From Eutypella sp. D-1 (taxonomy: Eukaryota > Ascomycota > Sordariomycetes > Xylariales > Diatrypaceae): a stretch of DNA of 64,000 nucleotides. Both the position numbers and the translations under genes were made by a program. The stretch lies in NCBI GenBank assembly GCA_023313575.1, contig JAJTTP010000005.1, positions 2,930,976 to 2,994,975 on the forward strand, given 5' to 3'. A model generated the notes under the pieces. That model searched no databases, was not told where the DNA came from, and saw nothing but the letters and a program-made list of their open reading frames with translations. This document shows, piece by piece, positions 61,201 through 64,000 of the stretch (position 1 is its first letter; each line of letters opens with the position of its first letter).

Positions 61201-64000
61201 ACCGACGATTTTAAAAATGTTTTTATCGTTTTTAATTTTATTAATAAATTTATTTTAATATTATTTTTTAACTCGGCGTACCGTTTCTTTTAAAACTTTA
61301 ATTAATTTTTAGGTTTTTTTAATATTACCCGTTTAATAAATATAACGTAAACGGGTAATAACTTTTTTATAATTTTTATTTTACCAGGTAATATCTTAAT
61401 TACGGTTATATTTTAATTTACTTATAGTTTTTATAACCTGTTTTAATATTTTTAATAAAACGTTAATAAATATTTCCGTTTTTATTTTAAATATCGGGTT
61501 TATTTAAAAAAAGGTTATTAAGGTTTTATTTTTAATATAAATATACCAGTTAAAAAAAACATAACCGGGTTTTTTCGGGGAAATTTAATTTAATACGTAA
61601 TAATTTTTCGGAAACGCTTACCGGTATTTTAATTATTATAATATAATAATCGAAATCGGTATATAAAATATTATTAACTGCCGTTATTACCCGTAAAATA
61701 TTTAATAAGGCCAGGTTTAACATGTTATTTATTATATAAATAAAAGGTTTTAAATTAAAAATATTTAATAATTATGCTTTTATTTATTTTATTACTTTAA
61801 TACTTAGTTTTTTATAACGGCAATAATTTAGTTATTACGTTTAATGTACCGTATTAAAGTTCTTTTAACGTATTATTTATTAAATAACTTTTAATTTTTT
61901 AAAAACGTAAAAATAAATAAAAATTCGTTTAATCGATATAAATATTAATTAATTTAACGTTATTAATTTTTATTACGTATATATTTAAGGAAATAAAAAA
62001 GTAAAATTATATAATTTATAAATTAAAATCCTATTATATATACGTAAATATTTATAATATTTAAAAAGTTTAATTTTCCGTAAAAAAAAATATTATATTT
62101 TAAATAAGTTTTAATCAGTTTTTTATTATCGGCTATTTTAATTTATATTTATGGGTTTTATATTAAGATAATATCGGCCTTAATTTTAACTGCCGTATTT
62201 AAAATAATGTTATATATTGCCGGTTTTTTACGGATATTAATTTAAATAATATAAAAGCATTTTTTTCGTCCGTAAATATTACGCCGTAAATAACGATTTA
62301 TAATTTTTATTAATTCCCGGGTTTTTTTTATTTTATAAGCCGTAATAAACGCAGGTATCGGGGGGTGTTATTAATTCGGACCGTAAATTTATTATATTCG
62401 TTTTTTTTAATATTTATTTAATAAAAGTTATTTTCCGTATCCCGGAAATAAATACGGCCGTATCGGGTTATTAGTTTTTATCCCGGTAAAAAGCCGTTTT
62501 TACGTTATCCGTATAAACGTTTCCGGATTATGGCTAAATTTTGAATTTTTTATTTTATCCGGAAAAGCTTTATTTTTATTTTCGAAATCCGATTTAAATT
62601 CGTAATCGGATTAGCCGATATTTAAATAATATTTTTCTTAATCGGCGCTTATCGGGTCGTTATTTTCGAAATATGTTAAAAAATAAGATTCCGACCGTTA
62701 TAAAAAAATTAACGTTAAAGCTAAAACGTTCAAGGTTTTAAAGTTAAAATGGTAATAATTATTTTAAATCTTTTAAGTATTTACACAGGTATTTCGGGGA
62801 ATATTTATACCCGTTAAGTTATTAAGTTTTAATTTTTTATTAAAATATTAATAGTTACGGTTAAGGTTTTTCTTACCGTTATTACCTAAATAACCTTTAA
62901 ATATTATCGTTAACTTAAATATTTAATAAATATAAAATAAGCGTAAATAAATTTAATAATTTGCCCGTTTTGCTTTAATAAAACGGGCAAAATAAAAAAA
63001 ATTATTATAAATATAAAAACCGTTATAATTAAAGCATTTAATATAAGCTTAATATATTTTTAAATTATTATAAACCTTTTAATTATACCGTTTATACTTT
63101 TTAAACTTATTATAATTACGTTTATTATAAAAGTTTAAATAACGACCGTATTATATAATTTTCGGGGTTTTATTTTAAATTTAACCGGTTTAAAATCGAC
63201 AACTTTAAAACTTTTAATTTTACGGGGAAAAATTATTATTTATTTTTAAAGCAAGGACCTTAATATAATGCAGTTAATTTTATAAAATTTAATAAGTTTT
63301 AAACCGGATTATATAATAATTTCGTACTAAATAACTTTATTAATTAATTTCGACCTATTACCGGTATAAAAGGTTTCGGGTACTTTTTATAAAATATATA
63401 AAAACTATTATTTAAATTTTTTAAAACGTATACCCGTTTTATTTATAATAATAAAACGGTTTTATACGTATTAACGGGTTATTTCGTTTTTAATAATAAA
63501 TATTTAACCTGTTTTAATTTTTTACGCTTTTATAATTTTCGTTAAATTAACGTTTAAAAGTTTTACTATAATTATCTTAACGTTTATTAACCTAAATATT
63601 ACTTATTTATAATTATTTTCCAGCCTAAAAAAAAAGCAGCGGTTTAAATATTGGCTAAGGTTTTTTTTAATTTAAACTTTTTAATTAAAAAAAGTAAGGC
63701 TATTTTTATTTCCGTTTAATACGTTAATTATTATTATTATTTTTAACGTTATTACGTTTTTTACGATTAGACTAAAATATAATTTTCCCTTATTAGCCCC
63801 GTTATTATTATTATATTTATATACGATATTTTCGGTACCGGTTAAATTAATTAAATCAGCCGTAACGGTTTATTATTACTGTTATTAATTAAGGCTTTAA
63901 TGAATAACTTTTATTAAAAGGTATTAATAAAAAAGGTAAAAAATGGGGCATATTAAAATTAAATAAGGTTATTAAGTTTTTATATTCCGTATTTTTAATA
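58224..64000 (-). mobile_element. LINE copy F, running off the window
   Basis: The 3' tail is at 58,224-58,245 (AATGATAATGATGTATTTTA in plus reading, followed by CGTCCGGGTGGACC). The body aligns with copy C throughout and continues into the 5' region (63,790-64,000). The RT motif is Y-V-N-D (60,252-60,263). The 5' end should lie some 650 bp beyond the window if the copy is full length. Confidence 0.82.

Larger units (their letters stand above)
27632..64000. other. AT-rich block made of RIP-mutated transposons
   Basis: From about 27,668 to the right edge the DNA is strongly AT-rich and lacks any credible long open frame. CpA and TpG are scarce while TpA is very common, yet CpG is retained (for example TACGTAA, TTACCGG). 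This is the pattern left by RIP, which converts C to T mainly in CpA context on both strands of duplicated DNA. All of it is explained by the mobile elements listed below. Such blocks are usually heterochromatic, and a pericentromeric or subtelomeric position is possible but not shown. Confidence 0.88.

Noticed and set aside
27668..64000. Possible mitochondrial or plasmid DNA because of the AT richness
   Set aside because: CpG is retained while CpA is lost, LINE and LTR hallmarks are present, and the block is continuous with nuclear genes containing spliceosomal introns.

Overview
This window is nuclear DNA of a filamentous ascomycete (Pezizomycotina, probably Sordariomycetes). The evidence is short 49-130 bp introns with GTRNGT donors, (C)TAAC-type branch sites and YAG acceptors, fungal-specific gene families, and a large block carrying the signature of repeat-induced point mutation (RIP). 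Assignment below class level is not possible from the sequence alone.

Region 1 (1-27,631) has normal base composition and is gene-bearing. From left to right it holds: an unrecognised three-exon gene (1823-3547, +); prefoldin subunit 5 (4795-3940, -, five exons); an acidic coiled-coil protein with an N-myristoylation-type start (7228-5683, -); a decayed, unrecognised gene (about 10,320-8,880, -); a 164-bp unmutated LINE 3' end with an 11-bp target-site duplication; a BAHD-type acyltransferase (12702-11221, -); a seven-helix fungal rhodopsin-domain protein (15683-17154, +); a fructosamine-3-kinase family protein (20962-19621, -); and a 1,602-residue NLR-type protein with a lipase-like head, a NACHT domain and a beta-propeller-like tail (21692-26748, +). 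The last intact codons belong to the C-terminal half of an MFS transporter cut by a LINE. The spaces between genes contain many copies of the palindrome TACCTAGGTA and several small repeats.

Region 2 (about 27,632-64,000) is AT-rich. CpA and TpG are scarce, TpA is abundant, CpG is kept, and no long open frame survives. It is built almost entirely from one family of about 6.4-kb non-LTR retrotransposon (Tad1-like LINE) in both orientations. The central element (34,056-54,860) can be resolved as one LINE carrying three independent insertions: a 7.5-kb Ty3/gypsy-type LTR element (428-bp LTRs, 5-bp duplication) that itself contains a 5'-truncated LINE (14-bp duplication); a full-length LINE in reverse orientation (14-bp duplication); and a 1.25-kb hAT-like MITE (8-bp duplication). 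Two LINE-LINE junctions, one in each orientation, lie at the same internal LINE position.

Prefoldin subunit 5 is a conserved housekeeping gene. The NLR, acyltransferase and rhodopsin-like genes and the truncated transporter are typical of accessory, lineage-variable fungal DNA beside heterochromatin. No operons or complete biosynthetic cluster are visible. Gene models were built by hand from splice signals, reading frame and family resemblance, with no alignment search.
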